64,000 nucleotides of DNA from NCBI RefSeq assembly GCF_019048845.1, contig NZ_CP077426.1:2217501-2281500 (forward strand), in the 5' to 3' direction. Source of the DNA: Vibrio mimicus. GTDB taxonomy: Bacteria; Pseudomonadota; Gammaproteobacteria; Enterobacterales; Vibrionaceae. Of the stretch, positions 8,983 to 18,066 are shown in pieces (positions within the stretch are counted from its first letter, which is position 1; every line of letters begins with the position of its first letter). The translations under genes and the position numbers were made by a program. The notes below the pieces were generated by a model. The model searched no databases and was not told the origin of the DNA. It saw only the letters and a program-made list of their open reading frames with translations.

Positions 8983-9458
8983 ACATCCACCTTAAAGTGC
9001 CCCGACTTTCCGCCCGATTTTTCAAGCAGCCGAACATTCTCAATCACAATGTCTTTCTGTACCGCTTTGCACATGTCGTAAATGGTCAGCGCAGCAACCG
9101 ATGCCGCTGTCAGCGCTTCCATCTCAACCCCGGTTTTACCGCTGAGTTTACACAGCGATTCAATGCGTACACTGTTTTGCTCTGGCAAGGCTTCTAACTG
9201 TACTTCCACTTTAGAAAGCAGCAGCGGGTGACAAAGCGGGATCAGCTCCCACGTACGTTTCGCCGCTTGAATGCCCGCAATACGCGCCGTGGCAAACACA
9301 TCCCCTTTATGGTGCTGACCAGAAAGAATCAGTTGCAGCGTTTCGGGTGCCATGCGCACATAGGCCTCGGCACGAGCTTCACGAACCGTGTCGGCTTTAT
9401 TCGACACGTCCACCATATTTGCTTCACCTGAAGCATTAATGTGAGTGAGTTGGCTCAT
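8979..9458 (-). CDS. moaC: Cyclic pyranopterin monophosphate synthase accessory protein
   Basis: Acts after MoaA to form cyclic pyranopterin monophosphate. 159 residues. It shows the family's [16 protein letters not shown] and [15 protein letters not shown] segments, and [26 protein letters not shown] near the C-terminus. The ATG at 9458 is preferred over an in-frame TTG one codon earlier because GGGAGG lies just upstream and E. coli MoaC also begins MSQLTHIN. Confidence 0.96.
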   Translation of the reverse strand: MSQLTHINASGEANMVDVSNKADTVREARAEAYVRMAPETLQLILSGQHHKGDVFATARIAGIQAAKRTWELIPLCHPLLLSKVEVQLEALPEQNSVRIESLCKLSGKTGVEMEALTAASVAALTIYDMCKAVQKDIVIENVRLLEKSGGKSGHFKVDV

Positions 9459-9468
9459 CAATCCTCCC

Positions 9469-9981
9469 TTATACCGTCAGGTGTGGCATAAAGTTACATG
9501 GGCGATGAGAAGCATCCAATTGCTGTTTAATGATTTTTGTCCAACCTGTGCGGCATGCACCCGTTGAACCCGGCATAGCAAAAATCACCGTGTGGTTAGC
9601 AAAACCCGCTACCGCGCGAGATTGAATGGTCGACGTACCGATCTCTTCAAAAGACACCATACGGAACAGTTCACCGAAGCCTTCCACTTCTTTATCAAAC
9701 AGAGGCTTAAGTGCTTCAGGTGTGCTGTCACGTGACGTAAACCCTGTACCGCCGGTGATCAGAATCGCTTGGATGGTTTCATCGGCAATCCATCGTGAAA
9801 CCACCGCACGGATTTTGTACATATCGTCAATCACGATCTGTTTATCCGCCAGCTTATGACCTGCCTCTTGCAGCTGCTCAGCCAAGTAACGACCTGAGGT
9901 ATCGTTTTCTTCGGTACGAGTATCTGACACGGTTAATACGGCGATGTTTGCTGCTTGAAATTTGCTTTCTGCGTGACCCAT
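9469..9981 (-). CDS. moaB: Molybdopterin adenylyltransferase-like protein MoaB
   Basis: 170 residues of the MoaB/Mog fold that binds molybdopterin. Motifs [14 protein letters not shown] near the N-terminus and [18 protein letters not shown] near residue 80 are characteristic. Second gene of the moa operon, 59 bases after moaA. The precise reaction of bacterial MoaB is less settled than that of MogA. Confidence 0.93.
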   Translation of the reverse strand: MGHAESKFQAANIAVLTVSDTRTEENDTSGRYLAEQLQEAGHKLADKQIVIDDMYKIRAVVSRWIADETIQAILITGGTGFTSRDSTPEALKPLFDKEVEGFGELFRMVSFEEIGTSTIQSRAVAGFANHTVIFAMPGSTGACRTGWTKIIKQQLDASHRPCNFMPHLTV

Positions 9982-10040
9982 TTGTTCACCTTTTAAAAAT
10001 GGTTAAACCTCGATGGTGAGGTCAAATTATCGGTAGAAAC

Positions 10041-11030
10041 TCAGCCGCCAATTGACGCTAAATGAGGCGTGACACCCGAGTTTCCATCATGCAGGAAGTG
10101 GGTTTCTGCCTTGTTTTGCAACTGGGCTTGAATTCGTTCAATCAATGCGTTTTCTTGTTGATCTTCCTGAAGGAGATCGCGCAAATCTATGCCTTGTTCG
10201 CCAAATAAGCAGAGATGCAGTTTGCCGAGCGCCGAAACACGCAGGCGATTACAACTGCTACAAAAGTTCTTCTCATAAGGCATGATGAGGCCTATCTCGC
10301 CTTGGTAATCAGGGTGGATAAACACCTGTGCAGGGCCATCGTTATCGGCTCTGGCTTTGAGTAACCAGCCGTTACCGAGGAGATAGTCGCGGATCGAAGT
10401 GCCAGAGACATGATGGCGAGCAAACAGCTCATCCATTTCTCCGGTCTGCATCAATTCAATAAAACGTAGTTGGATGGGGCGGGTTTTAATCCACGCCATA
10501 AATTTTGGCAGCTCAAGGTGGTTAAGATTTTTCATCAGCACCACGTTGACTTTGACTTGCTCGAAACCGACCTCAAACGCGCGATCAATACCGGACATCA
10601 CTTGCTGGAAACGGTTTTCACCCGTGATTTGCGCGAACATACGCGGATCTAAACTATCCACGCTGACATTCAGTTGCGTCAACCCCGCTTCACGCCACTC
10701 ACCAATATGTTTAGCTAAACGATAGCCGTTGGTGGTGGTAGCGACTTTCTGAATGCCGGGAGTTTGCGCAATCGTATGAATGATTTCGCCAAAATCTTTG
10801 CGCAGCGAAGGTTCACCGCCGGTAATTCTCACCTTCGAAGTGCCACAATGGGCAAACGCATTCACCACACGGCGAATTTCGTTGACGGTCAGAAAAGAGG
10901 CAGGACGATCCGCTGACGGCTTATAGCCATCAGGTAAGCAATACGTACATTTGAAATTACAAACGTCGGTTATGGATAGACGTAAATAGTAGAATTTACG
11001 TTGAAATCTGTCTTCGAATTGTTGCGCCAC
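10041..11030 (-). CDS. moaA: GTP 3',8-cyclase
   Basis: Radical-SAM enzyme for the first step of molybdenum-cofactor synthesis. 329 residues. The SAM cluster motif CNFKCTYC lies near residue 24-31, GGEPSLRKD near 75, and the C-terminal GTP-proximal cluster cysteines [20 protein letters not shown] near 260-280. The GTG at 11030 is chosen because the protein then aligns with E. coli MoaA (MA.Q...[17 protein letters not shown]) and has AAGG 6 bases upstream. An in-frame TTG at 11045 lies within the riboswitch stem and is an unlikely start. First gene of the operon; expression is expected to be gated by the leader RNA. Confidence 0.97.
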   Translation of the reverse strand: MAQQFEDRFQRKFYYLRLSITDVCNFKCTYCLPDGYKPSADRPASFLTVNEIRRVVNAFAHCGTSKVRITGGEPSLRKDFGEIIHTIAQTPGIQKVATTTNGYRLAKHIGEWREAGLTQLNVSVDSLDPRMFAQITGENRFQQVMSGIDRAFEVGFEQVKVNVVLMKNLNHLELPKFMAWIKTRPIQLRFIELMQTGEMDELFARHHVSGTSIRDYLLGNGWLLKARADNDGPAQVFIHPDYQGEIGLIMPYEKNFCSSCNRLRVSALGKLHLCLFGEQGIDLRDLLQEDQQENALIERIQAQLQNKAETHFLHDGNSGVTPHLASIGG

Positions 11031-11031
11031 A

Positions 11032-11154
11032 GAACACCTTTCCAAATACGGGAGGCAAAATCATTTCCAATCCTGCCCTTGTGACATTCTGTCACTGGCT
11101 TACAACGCATATTTAAAGGTTTAAACTTAGCGCGGTAAACTCGGAGTTAAGGCC
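11032..11154 (-). promoter_or_regulatory. Moco riboswitch-like leader of moaABCDE
   Basis: Read on the minus strand, the leader contains CTCCGAG near its 5' end (11139-11146), a GTGACA/TGTCAC stem, a CAAGGGC...GCCTCCCGTAT segment and GGAAAGGTG immediately before the GTG start. The last ~55 bases closely resemble the E. coli moaA leader as I remember it (AGGGCG..GAAATGA..CGCCTCCCGTAT..GGAAAGGTG). The element ends in the moaA ribosome-binding site, consistent with control of translation by molybdenum cofactor. The remaining bases up to 11336 carry the promoters for moaA and the next gene; I could not fix them. Confidence 0.8.
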
Positions 11155-11336
11155 AAGCAGTACGATGTTTCCATCTCTTTAGCTCAGGCTGCTGGTAAAA
11201 TACTTAATAATTGTATGTGATTCTAGCCTTAACGAGAAAAAAATGATTACCTTGGGGAAATTAGCCCTAAATGGGTACTCATTGTGAATGAAGTTAGTTA
11301 AATTGCTGCTGGTTATGAAAAAATAAGAAGATGCTC

Positions 11337-12233
11337 ATGTCTCTATACGAAAACAAAAAAGTTGTTGCCATCGGGGGCGGTCATGGTTTGGGACGCATGT
11401 TGGCGGCGCTCAAAGTGTTTGGCTCCAATGCCACCGGCATAGTCACCACCACAGATAATGGCGGTTCGACAGGACGTATTCGTCACTGCCAAGGTGGCAT
11501 TGCTTGGGGTGATACCCGCAACTGCATTAATCAGCTGATTACCGAGCCTTCCATCAGCTCGATGATGTTTGAATATCGTTTTAAAGGTGCGGGAGAACTC
11601 AATGGCCACAACTTGGGCAACCTAATGCTCACGGCTTTGGACAACCTTTCTGTACGTCCACTGGATGCGATTAATCTGATCCGCAACATGCTCAAGGTCG
11701 ATGTGAATATTCTGCCGATGTCTGAACATCCGTCCGATCTGGCAGCACTCTCGGTAGACGGTAAATGGGTAACGGGCGAAACCAGTGTTGACGAGATGAC
11801 GCAAGATTTGCGACGACTCGACCTCTCGCCAGAAGTCCCGGCAACCAAAGAAGCGATTACCGCGATTCAAGAAGCGGACTGCGTGATTCTCGGCCCCGGC
11901 AGTTTCTTAACCAGCATCATGCCACCGCTGCTATTACCAGAATTGGGTAAAGCGATTGCTCGCAACCTGAACGCGAAACTGGTTTTTGTGGAAAACCTCT
12001 CCCCAGAATATGGGCCAGCAGGAAGAATGAGCCTAGAACAGAAGCTGGAGTGGTGTGAAAGAGCGTGTCAGGGGCGCAAAATCGATGTGGTTTTGGGCCA
12101 CCACCCTCATCCTGATCTGCAAGGACGTTGGAACTTTGTAACTCGTGATTTGGCTTCTGCCAACCGTGACTGGCGTCATGATCGGCAGAAGCTGAGACTA
12201 GCGGTTGAAGAGCAGTTAATCGACGAGCTCTGA
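11337..12233 (+). CDS. ybhK: YvcK/YbhK (CofD-like) protein
   Basis: 298 residues of the gluconeogenesis-factor (CofD/YvcK) family that binds nucleotide sugars. Clear motifs: VVAIGGGHGLGRML at the N-terminus, TTTDNGGSTGRIR, AWGDTRNCINQLI, NGHNLGNLML and DCVILGPGSFLTSIMPPLL. It closely follows E. coli YbhK, which also lies near moa genes. The ATG at 11337 is used because AAGAAG is 6 bases upstream; an ATG at 11331 is in frame but directly abuts that site. Its 3' end overlaps the convergent luxU by 18 bases. Physiological role in Vibrio is not evident from the sequence. Confidence 0.9.
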   Translation: MSLYENKKVVAIGGGHGLGRMLAALKVFGSNATGIVTTTDNGGSTGRIRHCQGGIAWGDTRNCINQLITEPSISSMMFEYRFKGAGELNGHNLGNLMLTALDNLSVRPLDAINLIRNMLKVDVNILPMSEHPSDLAALSVDGKWVTGETSVDEMTQDLRRLDLSPEVPATKEAITAIQEADCVILGPGSFLTSIMPPLLLPELGKAIARNLNAKLVFVENLSPEYGPAGRMSLEQKLEWCERACQGRKIDVVLGHHPHPDLQGRWNFVTRDLASANRDWRHDRQKLRLAVEEQLIDEL

Positions 12234-12557
12234 GTAACATTGATGCGTCAGCTTCAGCAGCTCTAGCATCTGTTCCACTTCTAGCGAGATGTCAATCATC
12301 TCGCCAGATTTGGCTCGACTATCGAGTTCCACTGCCTTTGCACACAAACGATCTGCACCAAAACTGGCCGCACTGCTTTTCAGGGCATGGCTGATCTCTT
12401 TGATATACGCCAATTTATCGGCTACAGCTTCACTCACTAGCCTAATCTGATAATCGTTCAATTCACCAAGAAAAATATTGACCAGTATGGGGACATTCTC
12501 TTCGCCAATTTCTTTGGCAAGCAAATCAATTTTGCTCTGGTTAATCCATTCTCTCAT
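12216..12557 (-). CDS. luxU: Quorum-sensing phosphotransfer protein LuxU
   Basis: Histidine phosphotransferase that passes phosphate between the quorum-sensing receptor kinases and LuxO. 113 residues, one HPt four-helix domain, with the phospho-accepting histidine in EISHALKSSAASFGADRL (near residue 58). Its ATG lies 3 bases after the luxO stop, so the two form an operon. Its 3' end overlaps the convergent ybhK gene. Confidence 0.97.
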   Translation of the reverse strand: MREWINQSKIDLLAKEIGEENVPILVNIFLGELNDYQIRLVSEAVADKLAYIKEISHALKSSAASFGADRLCAKAVELDSRAKSGEMIDISLEVEQMLELLKLTHQCYSELVD

Positions 12558-12560
12558 TGC

Positions 12561-13970
12561 TTACCGCTCCTTCTCTTTTTCTTTGACTTTCTCATTCCAA
12601 GCTTGAAGCTTGCGGTAAATCGTCGATGGGCTGACATCCAAATACGTCGCAGCACGAGGAATATTGCCATCACAAGCTTCAATGGCTTGCTCAATGGCTT
12701 GTTTCTCAGTCATCCACAGCGGGAAAATTTCATGCACCGACACTTTATTTTCATGAGCGAGAGGTAAAGCTCGATTGATCGGTTCTGGCATTTGGTTAAG
12801 TGGCGGTGGCAACATATCCAAAGTAATTTCACGCCCTTCATTGAGCACAACAACATTGCGCAATACGTTTTGCAGCTGGCGCACATTACCCGGCCACTCA
12901 TAGTGACGGAAGCGTTCGACCACTTCTGCCGACAAACGTATGAAGTCCTTACCTTCTTCTTTGGACATAAAGCCAAGTAGCGAGTAGGCAATTTCAATCA
13001 CATCATCACTGCGCGCGCGCAATGGCGGTAAATGCAGAGGGATCACATACAAACGGTAATACAAGTCTTCACGAAAACGGCCTTCTTGCACTTCTTTCCA
13101 TGGGTCACGGTTGGTTGCGCAAACAAAGCGCACATCCACACTTTTCATTTTCGATGAGCCAACTTTTTGGAAGGTTCCGGTTTGGATGAAACGCAGCAGT
13201 TTGGTCTGCAAATCCAGATCCATTTCGCACAACTCATCCAAAAACAGTGTTCCACCATCAGCAGCTTCCGCAGCCCCTTGTCGTTCAGTCGCCGCCCCGG
13301 TAAAAGCTCCTTTTACGTGGCCGAACAGCTCACTTTCGATCAGATCTTTCGGTATCGCAGCACAGTTAATTGCGATAAACGGTTTATCACCTCGTTTACT
13401 CGCAGCATGAATGGCTTCAGCGCACACCTCTTTCCCCGTACCACTTTCGCCGGTAATGAAGATACTCGCTTTACTGCTTGCCGCTGAATCTATCGTGCGG
13501 TAAACCGCCTGCATGGTTTGGCTACTACCAATAAAGCCTTGGTAATTTTGATTTTTATTATCAACGTCGTTTTTGAGTTTCGATGCTTTACGAATCGCGT
13601 TATTCACCGTTACGCGTAGACGATCCGCTTCACAAGGCTTAATCAAAAAGTCTTGAGCGCCGTGGCGCATCGCTTCAACCGCTGTATCAATCGAGCCATG
13701 CGCAGTCATGAACACAATCGGAACATCCGGCGATTTCTGCTTAACGGCGTGTAATACGTCCATCCCTGTCATATCAGGCAAACGTAAATCGAGCAGGATG
13801 AGATCGGGCTCGCGACGACCAATACTTTCAATCGCATCGCGGCCAGTTCCAACGATATTGATATCAATATCCAGTGGAGTGAGATAAGAGCGATACAACG
13901 CCGCTACCGATGCCGTATCCTCTACCATGAGTACATATTTGGTTTTTTGTAGTGATTGATTGGGTTGCAT
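12561..13970 (-). CDS. luxO: Quorum-sensing response regulator LuxO
   Basis: NtrC-type sigma-54 activator; phosphorylated at low cell density it activates the Qrr small RNAs. Receiver domain with phospho-Asp in [10 protein letters not shown] (residue 61 here, residue 47 if counted from Met15, the numbering used in the literature), AAA+ domain with Walker A (TGESGTGKE), the sigma-54 contact loop [13 protein letters not shown], Walker B (GGTLFLDEL), and a Fis-type HTH at the C-terminus ([19 protein letters not shown]). The ATG at 13970 gives 469 residues with only a weak ribosome site; Met15 gives 455. Divergent from qrr1. Confidence 0.97.
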   Translation of the reverse strand: MQPNQSLQKTKYVLMVEDTASVAALYRSYLTPLDIDINIVGTGRDAIESIGRREPDLILLDLRLPDMTGMDVLHAVKQKSPDVPIVFMTAHGSIDTAVEAMRHGAQDFLIKPCEADRLRVTVNNAIRKASKLKNDVDNKNQNYQGFIGSSQTMQAVYRTIDSAASSKASIFITGESGTGKEVCAEAIHAASKRGDKPFIAINCAAIPKDLIESELFGHVKGAFTGAATERQGAAEAADGGTLFLDELCEMDLDLQTKLLRFIQTGTFQKVGSSKMKSVDVRFVCATNRDPWKEVQEGRFREDLYYRLYVIPLHLPPLRARSDDVIEIAYSLLGFMSKEEGKDFIRLSAEVVERFRHYEWPGNVRQLQNVLRNVVVLNEGREITLDMLPPPLNQMPEPINRALPLAHENKVSVHEIFPLWMTEKQAIEQAIEACDGNIPRAATYLDVSPSTIYRKLQAWNEKVKEKEKER

Positions 13971-13988
13971 AACCTAGCCATATTTGTT

Positions 13989-14032
13989 TTGCATTTTGCT
14001 GTAATAATTGCATTTGGAGTTGCATTTTGCAA
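13989..14032. promoter_or_regulatory. LuxO-type binding sites upstream of qrr1
   Basis: TTGCATTTTGCAA at 14020-14032 is an exact match to the LuxO palindrome TTGCA-W3-TGCAA, and TTGCATTTTGCT at 13989-14000 is a second, nearly complete copy. They lie about 90-130 bases upstream of the Qrr1 start, a normal distance for an NtrC-type activator, and also overlap the luxO 5' leader, allowing autoregulation. Confidence 0.85.
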
Positions 14033-14092
14033 ATTTGTACTGAAATTTCCCAGCAGAAAACGTCAAGGATCACAAATATTGACCAAATTTAA

Positions 14093-14110
14093 TTGGCACG
14101 ATATGTGCTT
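14093..14110 (+). promoter_or_regulatory. Sigma-54 promoter of qrr1
   Basis: TTGGCACGATATGTGCTT carries GG at 14095-14096 and GC at 14107-14108, 12 bases apart, with a full TGGCACG -24 element. Predicted transcription start is near 14120, immediately before the first Qrr stem. Confidence 0.9.
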
Positions 14111-14119
14111 AGTTACTAT

Positions 14120-14214
14120 TGACCCGCAAGGGTCACCTAGCCAACTGACGTTGTTAGTGAATGAAAATGTTCACAAATAACAGCCAATAGACTCATTCTA
14201 TTGGCTATTTTTTT
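14120..14214 (+). ncRNA. qrr1: Quorum-regulatory small RNA Qrr1
   Basis: About 95 nt. It begins with a small stem-loop (GACCC GCAA GGGTC), followed by the highly conserved Qrr core CTAGCCAACTGACGTTGTTA, which pairs with target mRNAs such as hapR/luxR. A GTGAA..TTCAC stem follows, and the 3' terminator is AGCCAATAGA..TCTATTGGCT plus seven T. The location between luxO and uvrB, divergent from luxO, is the known position of Qrr1 in vibrios. Acts with Hfq at low cell density. The terminator stem also lies 20 bases from the convergent uvrB stop and may serve both. Confidence 0.95.
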
Positions 14215-14234
14215 ATCTGCTTTCTCTTATCTAC

Positions 14235-16265
14235 TCAACTGTTAGTAATAAACTGCTGACGTAATTGATGGATTTCATCACGTTTTTGAGCCGCTAACTC
14301 AAACTCTAAATTCTGCGCATGTTGATACATCGCTGTTTCGAGTTTGCTGATCTCTTTTTCCAACTGTTGTGGTGTCAGCACTTGGTACTGTGCCGATTCT
14401 TCAGCTACTTTCGCTAAAGGCACCACTTTGCTGTTCTTCTGCTTACGAGATTTCGCAATATCGCCCAACTCCATGATGTCTTTCACGCTGCGTTTTAATG
14501 GCTGCGGAGTAATGCCCAACTGCTCGTTATAAGCATGTTGCTTCTCGCGGCGGCGCTCGGTTTCATCCATCGCTTTACGCATCGATTTGGTGATCGAGTC
14601 TGCGTACAGGATCGCTTTACCATTGATGTTACGAGCAGCTCGCCCGATGGTCTGAATTAATGAACGTTCAGAACGCAAAAAGCCTTCCTTATCTGCATCA
14701 AGGATAGCCACTAAAGCGACTTCCGGCATATCCAAACCTTCACGGAGCAAGTTGATCCCCACTAGCACATCAAACACACCCAACCGCAGATCACGGATGA
14801 TTTCGACCCGTTCAACCGTATCAATGTCTGAATGCAGATAGCGTACTTTCACTCCATGCTCATGCAGATATTCAGTAAGATCTTCTGCCATTCGTTTGGT
14901 TAAGGTTGTCACTAAGATCCGCTCATCATTCGCTGCACGTATGCGCGCTTCTGAAAGCAAATCATCCACTTGAGTGGCTACTGGGCGCACTTCGATGATC
15001 GGATCCAACAAGCCTGTTGGACGAACCACTTGATCCGCCACTTCACCACCCGATTTGGTTAACTCATACTCACCCGGTGTTGCAGACACAAAAATGGTTT
15101 GCGGAGCCAGTGCTTCAAATTCATCAAATTTAAGCGGGCGGTTATCCAGAGCCGAAGGTAAGCGGAATCCAAACTCCACCAAGGTTTCCTTACGTGAACG
15201 GTCACCTTTAAACATGGCGCCAATTTGTGGCACGGTGACGTGGGATTCATCGATGATCAGCAGACCATCGTGAGGTAAGTAGTCAAATAAGGTTGGAGGC
15301 GGCTCCCCCTCGGAACGCCCACTGAGGTAACGTGAGTAGTTTTCTATCCCAGAGCAAAATCCCAGTTCGTTCATCATCTCAATATCAAACTGAGTTCGTT
15401 GAGAAATCCGCTGTTCTTCGAGCAGTTTATTGTTATCTAAGAGATATTGCCGACGTATTTGTAGCTCATGCTTGATCTGCTCTATCGCCTCAAGAATGCG
15501 TTCACGCGGCGTCACATAATGCGTTTTGGGATAAACAGTAAAACGCGCTAAATCGCGCGATGTCACGACCCCTGTTAACGGGTCAAAAAGACTGATGCAT
15601 TCCACTTCATCATCAAACATCTCAACCCGAACGGCTTCTTGATCCGATTCTGCTGGAAAGATATCAATGACTTCGCCTCGAACTCGGAACTGACCCCGTT
15701 CAAAAGCCATATCATTACGTGAATATTGCAACTCAGCCAAACGACGCAGCATATCGCGTTGGTTGATCACGTCACCTCGGCGTAAATGCAGCATCATTTT
15801 TAAGTAAGAATCGGGATCACCCAAACCGTAGATGGCCGAAACCGAAGCGACAATCACCGCATCTTTACGCTCTAATAATGCTTTGGTCGCGGATAAACGC
15901 ATCTGCTCAATGTGCGCATTAACCGAAGAGTCTTTTTCAATAAAAGTATCGGTGCTCGGAACGTAAGCTTCTGGCTGATAGTAGTCATAATAGGAGACGA
16001 AGTATTCCACCGCATTGTTGGGAAAAAATGCTTTCATCTCACCATACAACTGCGCGGCAAGGGTTTTATTCGGCGCCAACAAAATCGTAGGCCGTTGAGC
16101 GGTGGCAATCACATTGGCTAAGGTAAAGGTTTTACCCGACCCCGTTACCCCAAGCAGAGTTTGGTGTGCCAACCCCGAATCTAAACCTTCCAACAATTGC
16201 TTAATGGCTGTGGGTTGATCGCCGGCGGGTTGATAGTCGGAAACCAGCTCAAATGCTTTACTCAT
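14235..16265 (-). CDS. uvrB: Excinuclease ABC subunit B
   Basis: Damage-verification helicase of nucleotide excision repair. 676 residues, close to E. coli UvrB. Walker [11 protein letters not shown] near residue 40, the damage-sensing beta-hairpin region [26 protein letters not shown] near 90-115, helicase motif DESH, motif [11 protein letters not shown], and the C-terminal UVR (UvrC-binding) motif in the last 45 residues. ATG at 16265 with AGGATG upstream. I did not find a convincing LexA box in the upstream 150 bases, although uvrB is SOS-controlled in E. coli. Confidence 0.97.
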   Translation of the reverse strand: MSKAFELVSDYQPAGDQPTAIKQLLEGLDSGLAHQTLLGVTGSGKTFTLANVIATAQRPTILLAPNKTLAAQLYGEMKAFFPNNAVEYFVSYYDYYQPEAYVPSTDTFIEKDSSVNAHIEQMRLSATKALLERKDAVIVASVSAIYGLGDPDSYLKMMLHLRRGDVINQRDMLRRLAELQYSRNDMAFERGQFRVRGEVIDIFPAESDQEAVRVEMFDDEVECISLFDPLTGVVTSRDLARFTVYPKTHYVTPRERILEAIEQIKHELQIRRQYLLDNNKLLEEQRISQRTQFDIEMMNELGFCSGIENYSRYLSGRSEGEPPPTLFDYLPHDGLLIIDESHVTVPQIGAMFKGDRSRKETLVEFGFRLPSALDNRPLKFDEFEALAPQTIFVSATPGEYELTKSGGEVADQVVRPTGLLDPIIEVRPVATQVDDLLSEARIRAANDERILVTTLTKRMAEDLTEYLHEHGVKVRYLHSDIDTVERVEIIRDLRLGVFDVLVGINLLREGLDMPEVALVAILDADKEGFLRSERSLIQTIGRAARNINGKAILYADSITKSMRKAMDETERRREKQHAYNEQLGITPQPLKRSVKDIMELGDIAKSRKQKNSKVVPLAKVAEESAQYQVLTPQQLEKEISKLETAMYQHAQNLEFELAAQKRDEIHQLRQQFITNS

Positions 16266-16696
16266 TGCATCCTCGTCACGCTTGTTTGTTGAACGCTATT
16301 GTTGCTGTATGCATGATGGATGATCAAGCACTTATTCCGCCCCTTTTGAGTACGTACAGCGTGATGTAAACGGATTTCCTAGCCACTGTGCGATAAGTCT
16401 TGGTTTTACTCAAAATAATTCTAGCTTCTGACGTTGCGCTTTGTTAATATCCTCAGCCCTACTTTGGCCTAGCGCCGACCTCTACAGTCAAAATAATCCA
16501 CCAGTTTTCCCCAATTTTTCCTCTATTCGCTTTCTAGCGTCTATTTTTCACACTCATCTCATCAACATAGAAAATTGTGGAAAAGTTGAATTATAAAATC
16601 AAAAACAAACAGTTAAGCAAAATAAACCTTCATTTTCAAACTGAGCTTTTACTCAAAAAACAGCCAACATGTAACTAACTCAAGATTCATCAACAT

Positions 16697-16723
16697 ACTT
16701 ATCCACAAATTTAGTGGATAAGT
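16697..16723. repeat. Inverted repeat made of two opposed DnaA boxes
   Basis: Perfect 10-bp arms ACTTATCCAC and GTGGATAAGT flank a 7-base AAATTTA spacer. The left arm with the next base is TTATCCACA, the canonical high-affinity DnaA box; the right arm on the other strand reads TTATCCACT, one base off. It could act as a DnaA-binding element or form a hairpin upstream of the tRNA. Confidence 0.75.
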
Positions 16724-16807
16724 GAATGCAGCTCAATAGCGGTAAGGGATACAAAAAAGTAAACCCTTGGGCACATAAAAAAGGGACATTTTTTTCATCG
16801 AAAAACA

Positions 16808-16836
16808 TTGACACTACAATCTCAGATCGCTAACAT
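16808..16836 (+). promoter_or_regulatory. Sigma-70 promoter of tRNA-Asn
   Basis: TTGACA (16808-16813) and TAACAT (16831-16836) are 17 bases apart, 15 bases before the tRNA. Good match to a stable-RNA promoter. Confidence 0.8.
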
Positions 16837-16851
16837 CCGCCCCGAAACTAT

Positions 16852-16927
16852 TCCTCCTTAGTTCAGTCGGTAGAACGGCGGACTGTTAATCCGTATGTCG
16901 CAGGTTCGAGTCCCGCAGGAGGAGCCA
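16852..16927 (+). tRNA. tRNA-Asn (GTT)
   Basis: 76 bases with encoded CCA. The acceptor stem is TCCTCCT/AGGAGGA, the anticodon loop CTGTTAA holds GTT at 16885-16887, and the T-loop is GGTTCGAGTCC. Forms its own transcription unit with promoter and terminator. It marks the left edge of the accessory-looking sulfatase block. Confidence 0.98.
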
Positions 16928-16940
16928 AATTTTAGAAAAA

Positions 16941-16965
16941 AGACGTCCTAGGACGTCTTTTTTTA
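16941..16965 (+). terminator. Terminator of tRNA-Asn
   Basis: Stem AGACGTCC / GGACGTCT separated by TA, followed by seven T. It begins 14 bases after the tRNA CCA end. Confidence 0.9.
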
Positions 16966-17054
16966 TTTCTCTCGTATGGATTTCTACTACCGCTCCACTC
17001 CAGTCTTCCCAATTTGCTCACCATGTCTTGCCTAACGTCTCGAGAGCAGCTCGT

Positions 17055-17891
17055 TCAATGGTTTGCTAACTGGTTTTTTATTTTTTCACGTAGCGCTTTA
17101 TGTGCTGAGTTATTGGCTTCACGCTTGTGATAAACCAAGTGATAAGGAATAACACTGGTACTGATCGGGCACTCCAACACTTGCAGTTGTAATGTACTTG
17201 CCCACTTTTGTGCAAAAGAGTGTGAAATCACAGCTAAAGAGTCAGATTGCGAGACATAAAGCGCAATTCCAGCAATTGAGCCACACACAATATCAATTTG
17301 GCGATCTTCAATCGGTTCTCGACAAATTTGCTCCAACCCTCGAAGCTTACCCCACAGCCCACTGTAAAGTACGTGCTTCTCTTGATAAAAGGCTTCTTTG
17401 GTTAACGTATCCTGAATTCTTGGATGCCCCGCTCGACAAATAACCGCTAAAGGCTCATGGTGAATTTCTTCAACCACAAAAGCACTGTCTTTCGCTAATA
17501 GGGTATCCAAAATTAAGTCCACATTTTGCTGCCGAAGCAGCTCTAATAGTTGGTGCTTATCGGGTGGGGATTCACTTAACGCTACATTTTCTAGCGGTAA
17601 TAAGCAGTGCAGTATCGCTTCATTACAATAGACATTGAAATGCTCTCGCATCTCCATCGTACTTTCGATCATATTCAATGCTTGACGGAAAAACGGCACC
17701 AGTTGGTGTCCTTTGCTGGTTAATGCAATGCCACGACCGTTTTTGGTAAACAAAGGCTGACCATATTGCTTTTCCAATCGTTTGATTGCCGAACTCACCG
17801 CGGGTTGGGTGAGCTGAAGCTTTTCCGCCGCTTGAGTAAAGGATTGAAACTCGGCAACCACCAAGAATGTCCGGACTAAATTCAGGTCCAT
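17055..17891 (-). CDS. LysR-family transcriptional regulator
   Basis: 278 residues. N-terminal winged HTH (MDLNLVRTFLVVAEFQSFTQAAEKL followed by LTQPAVSSAIKRLEKQYG, split here) and a C-terminal effector-binding domain. The ATG at 17891 is preferred because the family starts MDLNL; a GTG four codons upstream is also open, and the ribosome site is weak. It diverges from the sulfatase operon with 175 bases between, the classic arrangement for a LysR protein controlling its neighbour. The inducer is unknown; a sulfated or sulfur compound is a guess from context. Confidence 0.9.
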   Translation of the reverse strand: MDLNLVRTFLVVAEFQSFTQAAEKLQLTQPAVSSAIKRLEKQYGQPLFTKNGRGIALTSKGHQLVPFFRQALNMIESTMEMREHFNVYCNEAILHCLLPLENVALSESPPDKHQLLELLRQQNVDLILDTLLAKDSAFVVEEIHHEPLAVICRAGHPRIQDTLTKEAFYQEKHVLYSGLWGKLRGLEQICREPIEDRQIDIVCGSIAGIALYVSQSDSLAVISHSFAQKWASTLQLQVLECPISTSVIPYHLVYHKREANNSAHKALREKIKNQLANH

Positions 17892-17919
17892 AAACCACCA
17901 CACCTATAAATTTGATTTA

Positions 17920-17937
17920 TGAATGTTAAAACATTCA
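17920..17937. promoter_or_regulatory. Inverted repeat in the LysR-sulfatase divergent promoter
   Basis: TGAATGTT-AA-AACATTCA, 8-bp perfect arms, lies 29 bases upstream of the LysR start. A related CATTCATTCG occurs again near 18001. A candidate regulator-binding site; it does not show a strict T-N11-A core, so binding by this LysR protein is inference. Confidence 0.5.
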
Positions 17938-18066
17938 CTCGATTGTTTCTCTCTAAAGTTGGGCATAACCTGAATTTGGTATGTATTTGTTTGGATAGGC
18001 ATTCATTCGCACTTCTTGTGATGACCGTTCAAATAATCGTGTAATCCAGATAAAAATGGAGTGAAT

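Larger units (their letters stand above)
16266..16851. other. 586-base gene-free stretch upstream of uvrB and tRNA-Asn
   Basis: No convincing coding frame on either strand. It is AT-rich, especially 16560-16700. It contains the uvrB promoter region at its left end, an inverted pair of DnaA boxes at 16697-16723, and the tRNA promoter at 16808-16836. Nothing else was recognised. Confidence 0.6.

Noticed and set aside
13956..14180. 74-codon plus-strand open frame across the luxO-uvrB gap
   Set aside because: It runs over the LuxO sites, sigma-54 promoter and Qrr1, which explain the sequence better.
16266..16420. LexA/SOS box expected upstream of uvrB
   Set aside because: I looked for CTGT-N8-ACAG; only half-matches such as GTACGTACAG were found.
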